The position numbers and the translations under genes were made by a program. The notes below the pieces were generated by a model. That model worked only from the letters and a program-made list of their open reading frames with translations. It did no database searches and was not told the DNA's origin. From JBHHUI01 sp965248775 (lineage in GTDB: Bacteria > Chloroflexota > Anaerolineae > Anaerolineales > JBHHUI01): DNA of 64,000 nt. This document shows positions 1 through 7,884 of this stretch, in pieces. Position 1 is the stretch's first letter. Each line of letters starts with the position of its first letter. The stretch spans positions 3,906,001 through 3,970,000 of the forward strand of contig OZ252150.1 in the NCBI GenBank assembly GCA_965248775.1. Reading direction: 5' to 3'.

Positions 1-669
1 GACTATAAAGGCGGTCAGAAGTTTCATTGTCTCGATTGCGCCGCTTATGGAATGTTGGAACCGCAAAGCCGTTCTTATCCTGAGTTCATCAGAGAATTTG
101 TCCTACGCACCTATCGAGAGCGAGCCAGTATGCGCGGCATTGAGCGCATCTTTGGCATCGCGCGGCAGACATTAGCACGCTGGATTCTGGAGAAGGCCGG
201 CGCTATGCCGAACCTGGCTGACACTTTAGAAACCGTAAAAACGGATGATGTGCTGGAATTGGATGAATTATGGTCATTTGTACGCACAAAAAACGATAAA
301 CGTTGGATATGGGTCGCGCTGTGTCGGCGCACGCGCCAAGTGGTGGCCTATTTTATTGGCGACCGCAGTGAAAAAAGTTGTCGCGCGTTATGGAAATCCA
401 TCCCAGCATCCTACAAAGCGTGTTGCTCCTTCAGCGACTTCTGGCACGCTTACCAGAAGGTTTTACCAAACGACACTCACCAAAGTGTCGGCAAAGAAAG
501 CGGCCAGACATCTCACGTGGAACGCTGGAACAACACCTTGCGCCAGAGACTGGCTCGCTTCGTGCGCAAAACTCTTTCTTTCTCCAAGTCCGACGTTTAC
601 CATGAAGCTGTACTCAAGTTGTATCTCCATTACTACAATACAGCGTGGTCCCCATCAGTTACCATGTAA
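1..669 (+). CDS. IS1-family transposase (5' partial)
   Basis: The frame is open from the first base; an internal ATG at 52 is not the real start. The residues before it include a CLDC pair, the second half of the zinc ribbon that IS1 enzymes carry at the N-terminus (InsA part). A helix-turn-helix-like segment follows (SMRGIERIFGI, TLARWI), then the catalytic core: ELDELW with the first Asp, FWHAY near the second Asp position, and HVERWNNTLRQR with the final Glu. InsA and InsB parts are in one frame, so no programmed frameshift is needed here. The C-terminus near YLHYYNTAWSP is normal for the family. It probably mobilises the element that disrupted cobD. The family call is confident; activity is unknown. 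Confidence 0.85.
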   Translation, partial: DYKGGQKFHCLDCAAYGMLEPQSRSYPEFIREFVLRTYRERASMRGIERIFGIARQTLARWILEKAGAMPNLADTLETVKTDDVLELDELWSFVRTKNDKRWIWVALCRRTRQVVAYFIGDRSEKSCRALWKSIPASYKACCSFSDFWHAYQKVLPNDTHQSVGKESGQTSHVERWNNTLRQRLARFVRKTLSFSKSDVYHEAVLKLYLHYYNTAWSPSVTM

Positions 670-690
670 CCACTACCCGTAAGTGCAAGA
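1..690 (+). mobile_element. Right-hand part of an IS1-type insertion sequence, cut by the window edge
   Basis: The element carries the transposase ORF that is already open at base 1 and ends at 669. Sequence resembling the C-terminus of CobD starts about 20 bases after the transposase stop, so the right end of the element lies between about 670 and 700. The left end and any target duplication are outside the window, so the exact boundary cannot be fixed. The insertion appears to have removed or displaced the first two thirds of cobD. Confidence 0.7.
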
Positions 691-942
691 TTGCGGCATG
701 CAGCCCGTGTGATGTTTTCAGATCATTCCGCGACGACAAGCCCTAACGCAGGCTGGCCGATGAGCGCTGCCACCGGCGCGCTCGGCGTGACGCTGGAAAA
801 AATCGACCATTACAAGCTTCGCGGCGGGGCTGCACTGCCTGAGTGGGCGACGATCCCAGGCGCGCGGCGTTTAATGTCGATTTCCGCATTCGGCGTTCTC
901 TGCGTCATGATATTGGTCTGGGGCCTTGTGCATGCTTGGTAA
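691..942 (+). pseudogene. cobD: cobD/cbiB 3' remnant (adenosylcobinamide-phosphate synthase)
   Basis: About 83 codons match the C-terminal end of the membrane enzyme CobD/CbiB, which attaches aminopropanol phosphate to adenosylcobyric acid. The diagnostic block is SPNAGWPMSA followed by GALGVTLEK and a HYKL segment, then a terminal hydrophobic helix (ISAFGVLCVMILVWGLVHAW). The intact enzyme is about 300 residues, so roughly 220 are missing. The break coincides with the end of the IS1-type element on the left. It lies beside the B12 salvage operon, as cobD often does. Whether the 5' part survives to the left of the window cannot be seen. The TTG at 691 is only where the open frame begins, not a supported start. 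Confidence 0.75.
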
Positions 943-1113
943 AAGTGCACGGAAATTGGAGACTACCTTCTCTTTCACGTCTGCTATACGTTTGATTCAC
1001 CGCAGATTTATGGACAGTATCGACCTCCGAGCCGACTATTTAGTTACGTGAATCAGGCTCCACTTGCGAATGACCGCAACCAGTGAGGAGACTGTTGCGC
1101 AAGGAGGTGCGAT

Positions 1114-1548
1114 ATGTCAATCGTAGCTGTAATCGACCAGAAACAAGACGGGGCCCAAGTGCGCGTGCCCATAGAGCGAGCCGACCTTCCGAATAAATTT
1201 ATCAATGGAAATGACCGCGTTATCGCGTTGCTCGGCGTCATCGTCGCAATATTGATCGTCTTACAAGTCGTCGGAGCGATTTATATGTGGCGACTCCAGA
1301 CCCAGACGGCCGACGTCAGTCAACAATTGAGCAATGGCACAACGTCCATTCGCGACGATGTGCAGAAATTGCAAAACATGACGGGCGAAATCGTTAGCGC
1401 CATTGAGGTGCAATACGCGGTTTCGTGTTCGGTGCTTTCGGTCAACATAGGAAAAAACCTAAGTCCGCAAGAATGCGCTGAGCTGCAGCAGGGGATGATC
1501 GCCTACGCTCGGGAACTTCCGCCTTCCTCGCAACCCAGTACCGAGTGA
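1114..1548 (+). CDS. Hypothetical single-pass membrane protein, 144 aa
   Basis: I do not recognise a family. The start is well supported: a strong AAGGAGGT lies seven bases before the ATG. Residues 1-35 are polar, residues about 36-58 form one transmembrane helix (VIALLGVIVAILIVLQVVGAI), and the rest is a polar domain with a helical stretch (residues 65-95) and two cysteines (SCS and QEC). The topology suggests a short cytoplasmic tail and an external helical domain. The last codons are formed by one unit of the dispersed palindromic repeat described at 1533, so the C-terminus may have been reset by the repeat. It stands alone between the cobD remnant and an intergenic hairpin. Confidence 0.7.
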   Translation: MSIVAVIDQKQDGAQVRVPIERADLPNKFINGNDRVIALLGVIVAILIVLQVVGAIYMWRLQTQTADVSQQLSNGTTSIRDDVQKLQNMTGEIVSAIEVQYAVSCSVLSVNIGKNLSPQECAELQQGMIAYARELPPSSQPSTE

Positions 1549-1562
1549 ACTGGGTCGGTATC
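1533..1562. repeat. Palindromic repeat unit (family member A)
   Basis: ACCCAGT and ACTGGGT face each other with a nine-base spacer. The segment GAACTGGGTCGGTAT is the reverse complement of the core found at 11872-11891 and 63682-63701. The unit covers the last codons and stop of the preceding membrane-protein gene. Confidence 0.7.
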
Positions 1563-1583
1563 GGACTAAACAGCATCACAACA

Positions 1584-1617
1584 ATCACACTTCCCGTTTC
1601 GAATCGGGAAGTGTGAT
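1584..1617. terminator. Strong intergenic hairpin, terminator-like without a T-run
   Basis: A perfect 13-bp stem (1584-1596 with 1605-1617) encloses an eight-base loop. It lies 36 bases after the stop of the upstream membrane-protein gene. No run of T follows on either strand, so it may end transcription weakly, protect the 3' end, or simply be a palindrome. Confidence 0.4.
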
Positions 1618-1962
1618 GAAAAACCTCTAATAACTCCGGCAAGTCTAGGCGTACACCGCCTTGCGTTCAAGGTCGTTTCGAATTACCTTTGCATCCCACA
1701 ACATAATATCCCAGCAATCATGTGAAGTGAGCAAATTTGCTCGACAATGTCGGAACGCGCTCGTTCACGAAATAGCCTACCGCCTTTGTTTCGTTCTCGA
1801 CCTACTGAACTGTTCTTCAAGGAAACGCGCTCCGTACTGGTTTGGGCAGAACCTCAGACCTGTTGGTCGTCTTCGAATGTACAGCACGTCGCAATGAGGA
1901 GGCTTGCATACGGAAGTCCCCATGCGAACGGCTATACTGGCATGCGGAGCAATTCATCCAGC
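1618..1962. other. Non-coding or degenerate stretch
   Basis: No convincing gene. Open frames run through this stretch into the DUF427-like gene, but their residues show no family resemblance and no good ribosome site. I see no RNA structure beyond the hairpin at 1584. Confidence 0.4.
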
Positions 1963-2424
1963 ATGCCAAAGAAACACGTCCGGATTACGCATTCCCCCAG
2001 TGGCACTCTCATTGCCGAAGGTCCCCTCGGTTGGGGTATTACCCCATTCGAAGGCAACTACTATATCAGCCGCAAGTATCTACAAACGGATGCATTCAAG
2101 CCCAACTTCGTGCCGGGCATCTGCTCCTATAAATTTCTGTATGTCTGGCTGGACTTACGCCTGCCGGAAGGTGGCAAGTCGAAGTTTCTGGGTTGGATGT
2201 ACTGGCTCCCCAACCCGATCTTCCCCTTCATCTGGTATCGAGTTGCGGTACCGGGCTTTCACCCGGAGTTGCTAATCGAGGAATTCGAAATGGTTCTGGT
2301 CGCGGCTTACCCTTTCACACGCATGGGCAGCCCGGCGACCATGAACAACACTTCGTCTGCCGCTGCAGCCACACGTTGGTTGGCGCGCCCAAGCGCGTCG
2401 CGATATATACGCCCCAGCGGATAG
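1963..2424 (+). CDS. DUF427-like protein with doubtful C-terminus
   Basis: Residues from the ATG at 1963 (MPKKHVRITHSPSG) read like a compact DUF427-type domain: GTLIAEGPLGWG, then EGNYYISRKYL, then a CSYKFLYVW block where DUF427 proteins have their conserved Cys and Lys. Aromatic-rich WMYWLPNPIFPFIW follows. Good similarity stops near residue 112 (ELLIEEFE, about 2293). The remaining codons run antisense over the 3' end of cobU and have low-complexity composition, so the original stop may have been lost. The frame is open upstream to 1747, but the start at 1963 fits the domain best; a weak GGAG precedes it. Function of the family is unknown. Family assignment is from motif memory and is moderate. 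Confidence 0.5.
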   Translation: MPKKHVRITHSPSGTLIAEGPLGWGITPFEGNYYISRKYLQTDAFKPNFVPGICSYKFLYVWLDLRLPEGGKSKFLGWMYWLPNPIFPFIWYRVAVPGFHPELLIEEFEMVLVAAYPFTRMGSPATMNNTSSAAAATRWLARPSASRYIRPSG

Positions 2425-2861
2425 GGCGGCACCAATCCCAATCCCAATTCATTTGAAATAACGATCCAATGCGCCGCGCCATGTGCATACGCATCGAGCA
2501 ATGCGTCAACTTCCATGAGTAACGCTTCTTCAGCGGCTTCGTTGTCCACCGGCTCAGGCAGTGCGGCGATCACATTGCTGGCGAGTAGCGTGATGCAATC
2601 GAGCAGCACGACTGCGGAAACTGCTTCTTTCGAGAGCGCTGCAGCCACATTAAGCGGAGCTTCGAGTGTCTGCCATTTGGTGGGTCGCTCTGCGCGATGT
2701 GCTTGAATGCGAGCCTGCATTTCAGCATCACCGGCTTCAGCTGTTGCTACAAAGAGAACACTGCCGCCATTCGCGTGTGCAAGTTGCTGTGCATAGCTGC
2801 TCTTACCACTGCGGGCACCCCCCAGCAGCAGCGTTAATTTCTGCCCCATATTCTTATCCAT
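2307..2861 (-). CDS. cobU: CobU/CobP: adenosylcobinamide kinase / guanylyltransferase
   Basis: A bifunctional enzyme of B12 assembly and salvage. It phosphorylates adenosylcobinamide and then transfers GMP to give adenosylcobinamide-GDP, the substrate of CobS. Visible hallmarks are the P-loop GGARSGKSSY (about residues 14-23), a HRAERP block near 55 that includes the guanylylation-site region, the NELG motif near 138, and the end block LGRIYRDALGRANQ. The length of 184 residues is normal. It is the last gene of the operon running from btuF and overlaps cobS by eight bases, indicating translational coupling. The riboswitch upstream of btuF is expected to control it. Confidence 0.95.
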   Translation of the reverse strand: MDKNMGQKLTLLLGGARSGKSSYAQQLAHANGGSVLFVATAEAGDAEMQARIQAHRAERPTKWQTLEAPLNVAAALSKEAVSAVVLLDCITLLASNVIAALPEPVDNEAAEEALLMEVDALLDAYAHGAAHWIVISNELGLGLVPPYPLGRIYRDALGRANQRVAAAADEVLFMVAGLPMRVKG

Positions 2862-3585
2862 ACGGCCATTGAAAAGCGAACGCCAGCAGGATCGCGACTT
2901 CGCTCAGCTCCACGAGTGCGCCCAGCACATCTCCGCTGATGCCGCCTAGCCGGACATATGCTGCGCGGACAATCACGCTCACAATAAAGAGCGCCAACAG
3001 CAACGCAGCTATCGCACGCAGATCACCAAGCGCGACAAGACCAACGGGAAGCAGCGCCGCCAGCAGCAGCGTTCGGACTTTGATGCCGGCAGCAAAATCC
3101 GAACCAAGTCCGGATGTTCGCGCGCGGCGCATCCGCGCCACTGGCAGGATCAGCCAACGGGCTACAGTCGTTGCTAGCAAGAATGGAAAAAGAGATGCAA
3201 AGACGGGCTGCGTGGAAAGTGCGGAAATAATCGCGAACTTGGTGAGCAGCACAAGCACGAGTCCGATGACACCAAACGCACCCGGACGCGGATCGCGCAT
3301 GATCTCCAGGCGGCGTTCCTGCGACAAGGCAGCAAAGAGACCATCGCAGCTATCCGCCAACCCGTCCAGATGCAGCCCGCCGGTGAGCAGCACCCAGATC
3401 AACAATGTTAGCGCCGCTGCAATTGTGCCGTTGAAGAAGATATTAAACGTCAGATAGGCAGCGCCGGCGACAAGCCCAATTATCAAGCCGACGAATGGAT
3501 ACCAGGCTGCACCTGAGCTGAGTGCTCGCAAGCCTGCTTTGCGTGGTGTTGGGAAAATTGTCAAAAAGCCGAGTGCTGTCCACAT
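2854..3585 (-). CDS. cobS: CobS: adenosylcobinamide-GDP ribazoletransferase
   Basis: A polytopic inner-membrane enzyme that joins adenosylcobinamide-GDP to alpha-ribazole or its phosphate, the last assembly step of the nucleotide loop. The family signature GGLHLDGLADSCDGLFA sits near residues 69-85, with the acidic residues that bind metal and pyrophosphate, followed by ERRLEIMRDPRPGAFG. Several hydrophobic helices cover the rest. The length of 243 is typical. It lies eight bases after cobT and overlaps cobU, so the three lower-ligand genes are one transcription unit. Confidence 0.95.
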   Translation of the reverse strand: MWTALGFLTIFPTPRKAGLRALSSGAAWYPFVGLIIGLVAGAAYLTFNIFFNGTIAAALTLLIWVLLTGGLHLDGLADSCDGLFAALSQERRLEIMRDPRPGAFGVIGLVLVLLTKFAIISALSTQPVFASLFPFLLATTVARWLILPVARMRRARTSGLGSDFAAGIKVRTLLLAALLPVGLVALGDLRAIAALLLALFIVSVIVRAAYVRLGGISGDVLGALVELSEVAILLAFAFQWPYG

Positions 3586-3593
3586 GATTCGAT

Positions 3594-4646
3594 CTACTCG
3601 GCTTCACGGTCACTGACACCGGCTTCGTCAAAGGTCGCCATTTCGGTAAACGTGCGCACGGCAGCCTCCACAATATGAAAAGCGAGTGCGGCACCACTCC
3701 CCTCGCCAAGGCGCATATCCAACTCCAGCAGCGGCCGCAGACCGAGTTGCTCCAATTGAATCCGATGACCGCTCTCCGCCGAGCGGTGCCCGGCGATCAG
3801 GTAAGGCTTTACATCCGGCGCGAGTGCTACGGCGACAAGGGCCGCCGCGCCGGAGATAAACCCGTCGAGTACCACCGGAATGCGGCGCGCGGCTGCCCCG
3901 AGAATCACTCCAATCAATCCGGCGATCTCCAGTCCTCCAACTTTGCGCAATACATCGAGAGGATCGTTCGGATCGGGCGCATTCGTTTCCAGCACCCGGG
4001 TCACGATGTCGATTTTGTGTGCGAGACCAGCATCATCCACACCCGTACCCCGTCCCGTAACCGCATCCGGCGCGGCCCCACAAAACACCCCTGTGAGGAG
4101 AGCCGCAGCCGTTGTGTTACCAATACCCATATCACCCGTTGCGACGAGGTCCAGACCTTGTTCCGCTTCCGTTGCCAGAACCTGCATGCCAGTTTCAATT
4201 GCCTGCTCAGCTTCAATGCGCGACATGGCCGCACCATCCAGGAAGTTGTCCGTGCCGGGCTTAACTTTGCGCGCAACCAGCGCGGGATGCGTAGGAAGTT
4301 CACCCGCGACCCCGACATCTACAACCACCACACGCGCCTCGGCGTAGCGTGCTAAGGAGTTGATCGCCGCGCCACCGGCAAGGAAATTGCTCACCATCTG
4401 CCCGGTGACTTCGGACGGATACGGACTGACACCGGCTACGGTCACACCATGATCCCCCACCATGATGATGACAGCTTTGCGGGCAAGCGAGAGGCGTGAA
4501 CTGCCGCAAATACCGGCAAGTTGAATTGTTAGTTCCTCCAGGCGACCAAGGCTGCCGGGCGGTTTTGTGAGGGATTGCTGGCGCGCGCGAACTGCCGCCT
4601 GCACGGTTTCGTCTATTGACGGAATGACGGGCAGCTTGAATGACAT
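3594..4646 (-). CDS. cobT: CobT: nicotinate-nucleotide-dimethylbenzimidazole phosphoribosyltransferase
   Basis: It activates the lower ligand base by making alpha-ribazole phosphate from nicotinate mononucleotide. Family features are KPPGSLGRLEEL near the N-terminus, MVGDHGV, the GDMGIGNTT block near residue 172, ISGAAALVA, and the catalytic-Glu motif MRLGEGSGAALA with Glu315. The length of 350 is the usual one. It follows btuD by six bases and precedes cobS by eight. Its presence in an operon with a corrinoid importer and no upstream corrin-ring genes argues for salvage, at least as seen in this window. Confidence 0.95.
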   Translation of the reverse strand: MSFKLPVIPSIDETVQAAVRARQQSLTKPPGSLGRLEELTIQLAGICGSSRLSLARKAVIIMVGDHGVTVAGVSPYPSEVTGQMVSNFLAGGAAINSLARYAEARVVVVDVGVAGELPTHPALVARKVKPGTDNFLDGAAMSRIEAEQAIETGMQVLATEAEQGLDLVATGDMGIGNTTAAALLTGVFCGAAPDAVTGRGTGVDDAGLAHKIDIVTRVLETNAPDPNDPLDVLRKVGGLEIAGLIGVILGAAARRIPVVLDGFISGAAALVAVALAPDVKPYLIAGHRSAESGHRIQLEQLGLRPLLELDMRLGEGSGAALAFHIVEAAVRTFTEMATFDEAGVSDREAE

Positions 4647-4652
4647 AGTGTA

Positions 4653-5447
4653 TTACTCCGGCGAACCCGCAACGACCAAAGGCAATCCTGATCGCGGATG
4701 GGGTATAACGGAAATGGGTATGTCGTAGGCTTGGCTGAGGCGCTCCGCTGTGAGCACTTCGGCGGGTGTACCAATAGCACGGATTTTGCCGCCGGCCAGC
4801 ACACCAACCTGATCGGCATATTGCGCGGCCTGGTTAAGATCGTGCATGGTCGCCAGCACCACAAGCTGTTGCTCGCTGGCAAGTTCCTGCACAAGTTCGA
4901 GGACTCCATACTGATGTTTGAGATCGAGTTGGGCGGTGGGTTCGTCCAACAAAAGTACGCGCGGTTGTTGTGCCAACGCGCGCGCAATCACTACGCGCTG
5001 CTGCTCGCCGCCGGATAGCTCGCCCACACGACGGTCGGCCAAATTGTCCACTTTGGTGTGGCGCATCGCTTCCAGCGCGATGGCACGATCCGTTTTGGAT
5101 TCGCCGCCCCAGAGCGGCAAATGCGGCGTGCGGCCCATGAGCACGATCTCGCGTACGAGGAACGCCTCCGGTAATCGGACGCCTTGCGGGACGACTGCGA
5201 TCTGGCGAGCGCGTTCCACCGCGGGCATTTGCAACACATCCCGACCATTAAGCTGCACGCTCCCCGAGGTGGCCGACAGGACGCCGCTGATCACGCGAAT
5301 GAGCGTAGATTTGCCCACACCGTTCGGCCCGACTAACGCCGAGAATTCGCCCCCAGCCAGAGTGAGCGAAATGTCCCGCAGCACGCTGCGCGCGCCGTAT
5401 CCGGCCGAGAGATTCGAAATGCGTAACTCGAGGTGCTCGTCGGCCAT
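4653..5447 (-). CDS. btuD: BtuD-like ABC transporter ATPase (corrinoid uptake)
   Basis: ATP-binding subunit of an iron-siderophore/B12-type importer. Walker A is GPNGVGKST (about residue 39), the Q-loop region is VPQGVRLPE, the ABC signature is LSGGEQQR, Walker B is VLLLDEPTAQLD, and the switch His is in MHDLNQAA. The start overlaps the btuC stop as TAATG. Substrate cannot be told from the ATPase alone. The cobalamin riboswitch upstream and cobTSU downstream make corrinoid the likely cargo; the family also includes heme and siderophore importers. Confidence 0.9.
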   Translation of the reverse strand: MADEHLELRISNLSAGYGARSVLRDISLTLAGGEFSALVGPNGVGKSTLIRVISGVLSATSGSVQLNGRDVLQMPAVERARQIAVVPQGVRLPEAFLVREIVLMGRTPHLPLWGGESKTDRAIALEAMRHTKVDNLADRRVGELSGGEQQRVVIARALAQQPRVLLLDEPTAQLDLKHQYGVLELVQELASEQQLVVLATMHDLNQAAQYADQVGVLAGGKIRAIGTPAEVLTAERLSQAYDIPISVIPHPRSGLPLVVAGSPE

Positions 5448-6547
5448 TAAAACACCAACCGCTTTAGCCGTCGAAGCAGATACACGAAGAAAGGCGCACC
5501 CGTCAAGGCAGTGATGACACCAACGGGAAGTTCACGCGGGGCGAGGATCGTGCGCGCTGTCAGGTCTGCGAGGATCAGGAAGGCTGCCCCTCCAATGGCG
5601 GAGACCGGTAGCAGCCGGCGGTAGTCCGGTCCACCGAGCATGCGTACCACATGCGGCACCACCAATCCCACAAAACCAATCAACCCACCGAAGGCGACTG
5701 CTGCGGCGGTCATCAGTGTCGCCGCACCGACCAGGATCAACTTAATGCGATCCACATTGATGCCCAGTTGTTGTGCCTGTTCTTCGTCGAGTTGCAGCAC
5801 ATTGAGCGCGCGGGCATGCATTTGCAGAACAATGAGACCCACAACCAGATAGGGCAGCACAATCCAGAAGGGACGCCAGCCGCCACCCGAATAGCCGCCA
5901 AGTAACCAATTAAACGCGCGCCGCATCCCTTCCGGCGAGCGCAACATGAGCAAGGTGGTGAAAGCAGTGGCAAACGCGCCGATGGCGACACCTGCAAGCA
6001 GCATTGTGGTGACCGGAGTGCTGCGGCCGACCTGCGCAAACAAGATGACGAGTGCTACCGTAATAACCCCACCTAAGAACGCACCCAGCGGCACAGAATT
6101 GAGACCGAGGAAGGTGTCGGGCAACTCGAGCACTAGCGCGATTGTCGCACCCAGCCCGGCTCCCGCGGCCACTCCCACTAGATAGGGATCGGCGAGCGGG
6201 TTCCGAAACAAGCCCTGATAGGTCGCTCCGGCAGAACCAAGGGAAGCGCCGATAATGGCAACTAGCGCCACGCGCGGAAAACGGATCTGAAACAGGATTG
6301 TTTCGTAGGTGGCCGGATATTCAGTGGTTAGATTGGGCAGCAGCGCCAAACGGCGCAACGACAGCTCCACCAGCGCCCGAAAGGGAATCTCAACCGCGCC
6401 TATGGCTAAGGCCAAAACCCCGGCCCCAGCGAGAGCGATAAAAGAAACTACATACAGCCGCAGACTGTTTCCACGGCTATTGCGCCACACATCTTCGGAG
6501 CGCGCAACTTGTACACGCCCCGAAGATGCGAGCGATTGTGAACTCAC
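5447..6547 (-). CDS. btuC: BtuC-like FecCD-family permease (corrinoid uptake)
   Basis: The membrane subunit that pairs with the neighbouring ATPase. It is 366 residues with about ten hydrophobic helices. Family blocks are RFPRVALVAIIGASLGSAG, NPLADPYLVGVAAGAGLG, GGLIGFVGLVVPHVVRM and RELPVGVITALTGAPFFVYLL. The start is GTG, overlapping the btuF stop by four bases (GTGA), so translation is coupled. A polar N-terminal extension of about 35 residues precedes the first helix. Corrinoid specificity is inferred from the operon and riboswitch. Confidence 0.9.
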   Translation of the reverse strand: MSSQSLASSGRVQVARSEDVWRNSRGNSLRLYVVSFIALAGAGVLALAIGAVEIPFRALVELSLRRLALLPNLTTEYPATYETILFQIRFPRVALVAIIGASLGSAGATYQGLFRNPLADPYLVGVAAGAGLGATIALVLELPDTFLGLNSVPLGAFLGGVITVALVILFAQVGRSTPVTTMLLAGVAIGAFATAFTTLLMLRSPEGMRRAFNWLLGGYSGGGWRPFWIVLPYLVVGLIVLQMHARALNVLQLDEEQAQQLGINVDRIKLILVGAATLMTAAAVAFGGLIGFVGLVVPHVVRMLGGPDYRRLLPVSAIGGAAFLILADLTARTILAPRELPVGVITALTGAPFFVYLLRRLKRLVF

Positions 6548-7488
6548 TCGAAAAGTTCTGGATGGATCAGGAGCGCCAGCGCTTCCAATCCGTCAACAAC
6601 GCGCGGGCCGGGACGGCTGACCAGGTTGTCGTCAAAGGTGTACACGGTTCCACCTTTCACTGCGCCGATATCCTGCCAACCCTCACGCTCTGCAACTATT
6701 TCCGGCGTCTGCCCACCAAAGGTGAAAGAACCTAACACGATGATTTGAGGATCCTGGGCAACCAACTCCTCCAGGCTGATCTGGAAATACTGATCTGTAG
6801 CACCTGCGCCGGCATTCCGGCCACCAGCCATTGTGATGAGGCTATCGATAAACGTGCCCGGCCCGGTTGTCCATGGTTTGGCCGGCTCGGTCGCATCAAT
6901 CTCGTAAAACACAATCGGCTGCTCCGTCGCAGCCTGCGTTTTGGCTATCACTGCCTCCACGCGTGTGCGCATATCCGCGACAACTTCCTCAGCCTGTTCA
7001 TTCTGACCGGTGAGTGTACCCACATCGAGGATGTCGGCATAGATGTCCTCCAAGCCGGTCGTGAAGCGTGTGGCAAAGACGGTCAGTCCAAGTTCCGCCA
7101 GCGCATTGACATCATCGGGATTGGTGATGCCTGCCGCCAGCACCAGGTCCGGTTGCAACGCAATGACCGCCTCTGCGTTTACATTCGGAAACAAGCTACC
7201 AATGCTTTCCACGTCCAATATCTCGGGTGGGTAATCAGAGAATTCATCACGGCCCACAAGGCGATCGCCGGCCCCGACCGCGTAGAGCATTTCAGCGGTA
7301 GAGGGTGCCAGCGAGACAATGCGCTGCGGCGCGCCGGCAATAGTGACTTCGCGACCCAACCCATCGGTTAGGGTCACGTCACCTGCACTCGGCGGAGCGC
7401 TTTCAGGCGACCCACAGGCTGTTAGGAGCAACGCTGGCAAAATCAGCAAGAGTAAAACAAAACTAAAGTTTCGATTCTTTCTAATCAT
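6544..7488 (-). CDS. btuF: BtuF-like corrinoid-binding lipoprotein
   Basis: Solute-binding component of the importer, 314 residues from the chosen ATG. Upstream in-frame codons exist, but the ATG at 7488 has GGAG six bases before it and begins a proper lipoprotein signal: MIRKNRNF, a hydrophobic core, then LLLTACGS with the lipidated Cys. The mature part shows the class III binding-protein pattern: a LGREVTIAGAPQRIVSLAPS block at the N-terminal lobe, a long connecting helix around EEVVADMRTRVEAV, and a C-terminal lobe ending in DGLEALALLIHPELF. First gene after the riboswitch terminator, so its expression should rise when cobalamin is scarce. Confidence 0.9.
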   Translation of the reverse strand: MIRKNRNFSFVLLLLILPALLLTACGSPESAPPSAGDVTLTDGLGREVTIAGAPQRIVSLAPSTAEMLYAVGAGDRLVGRDEFSDYPPEILDVESIGSLFPNVNAEAVIALQPDLVLAAGITNPDDVNALAELGLTVFATRFTTGLEDIYADILDVGTLTGQNEQAEEVVADMRTRVEAVIAKTQAATEQPIVFYEIDATEPAKPWTTGPGTFIDSLITMAGGRNAGAGATDQYFQISLEELVAQDPQIIVLGSFTFGGQTPEIVAEREGWQDIGAVKGGTVYTFDDNLVSRPGPRVVDGLEALALLIHPELFE

Positions 7489-7536
7489 TTTTTCTCCATT
7501 CAATTTTGCATCAAAACAATTCAAGCTGTCTAGAAA

Positions 7537-7565
7537 TAAAAAAACCCGTGCCTCAGGGCACGGGG
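7537..7565 (-). terminator. Intrinsic terminator, expression platform of the cobalamin riboswitch
   Basis: On the minus strand a perfect 8-bp stem (CCCGTGCC with GGCACGGG, four-base loop) is followed by seven T. It sits between the aptamer and btuF, about 50 bases before the btuF start, so control is probably by premature termination when the ligand is bound. Confidence 0.9.
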
Positions 7566-7599
7566 TATTGGAACGTTCGGTGTGTTGTTAAAACATGTT

Positions 7600-7812
7600 C
7601 GATGTCCCTACCCTTTCCGCGAGGGTTATGATGGACGCAGCCTTGGCGGGCGGCCTGGCTTGCTAGCTGGTATCATCTGGCCTATAGCAAACTTGGTTCT
7701 ATTCGCTATGTGGCATAGGTCGTTCGCTAGCTTACAGTTGCGGGACAGCGCCGGACTTTAACCGGCTTCGCCTTTAAACCCTCCCATCCGGGGGATCGGG
7801 CACCTGGACTGC
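7600..7812 (-). promoter_or_regulatory. Cobalamin riboswitch
   Basis: Reading the minus strand from about 7812, the conserved aptamer parts appear in order: a 5' GGTGCCCGATC arm, GCGAAGCCGGTTAAAGTCC, the core GCGCTGTCCCGCAACTGT (about 7734-7751), and then GCCAGATGATACC and CCAGGCCGCCCGCC as the B12-box side near 7644-7675. An alternative pairing region follows and then the terminator at 7537-7565. It controls the btuF-btuC-btuD-cobT-cobS-cobU operon. The exact ends of the aptamer are estimates. Confidence 0.9.
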
Positions 7813-7884
7813 AAAATATTTAATTGTGTGGAAAAGAGTCTAACGTGATTCCCGCGACTGTCAAGGATCACGTCGGAGGTTTAC

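Noticed and set aside
3675..4355. 226-codon plus-strand frame opposite cobT
   Set aside because: Antisense to cobT, whose catalytic motif and length are clear.
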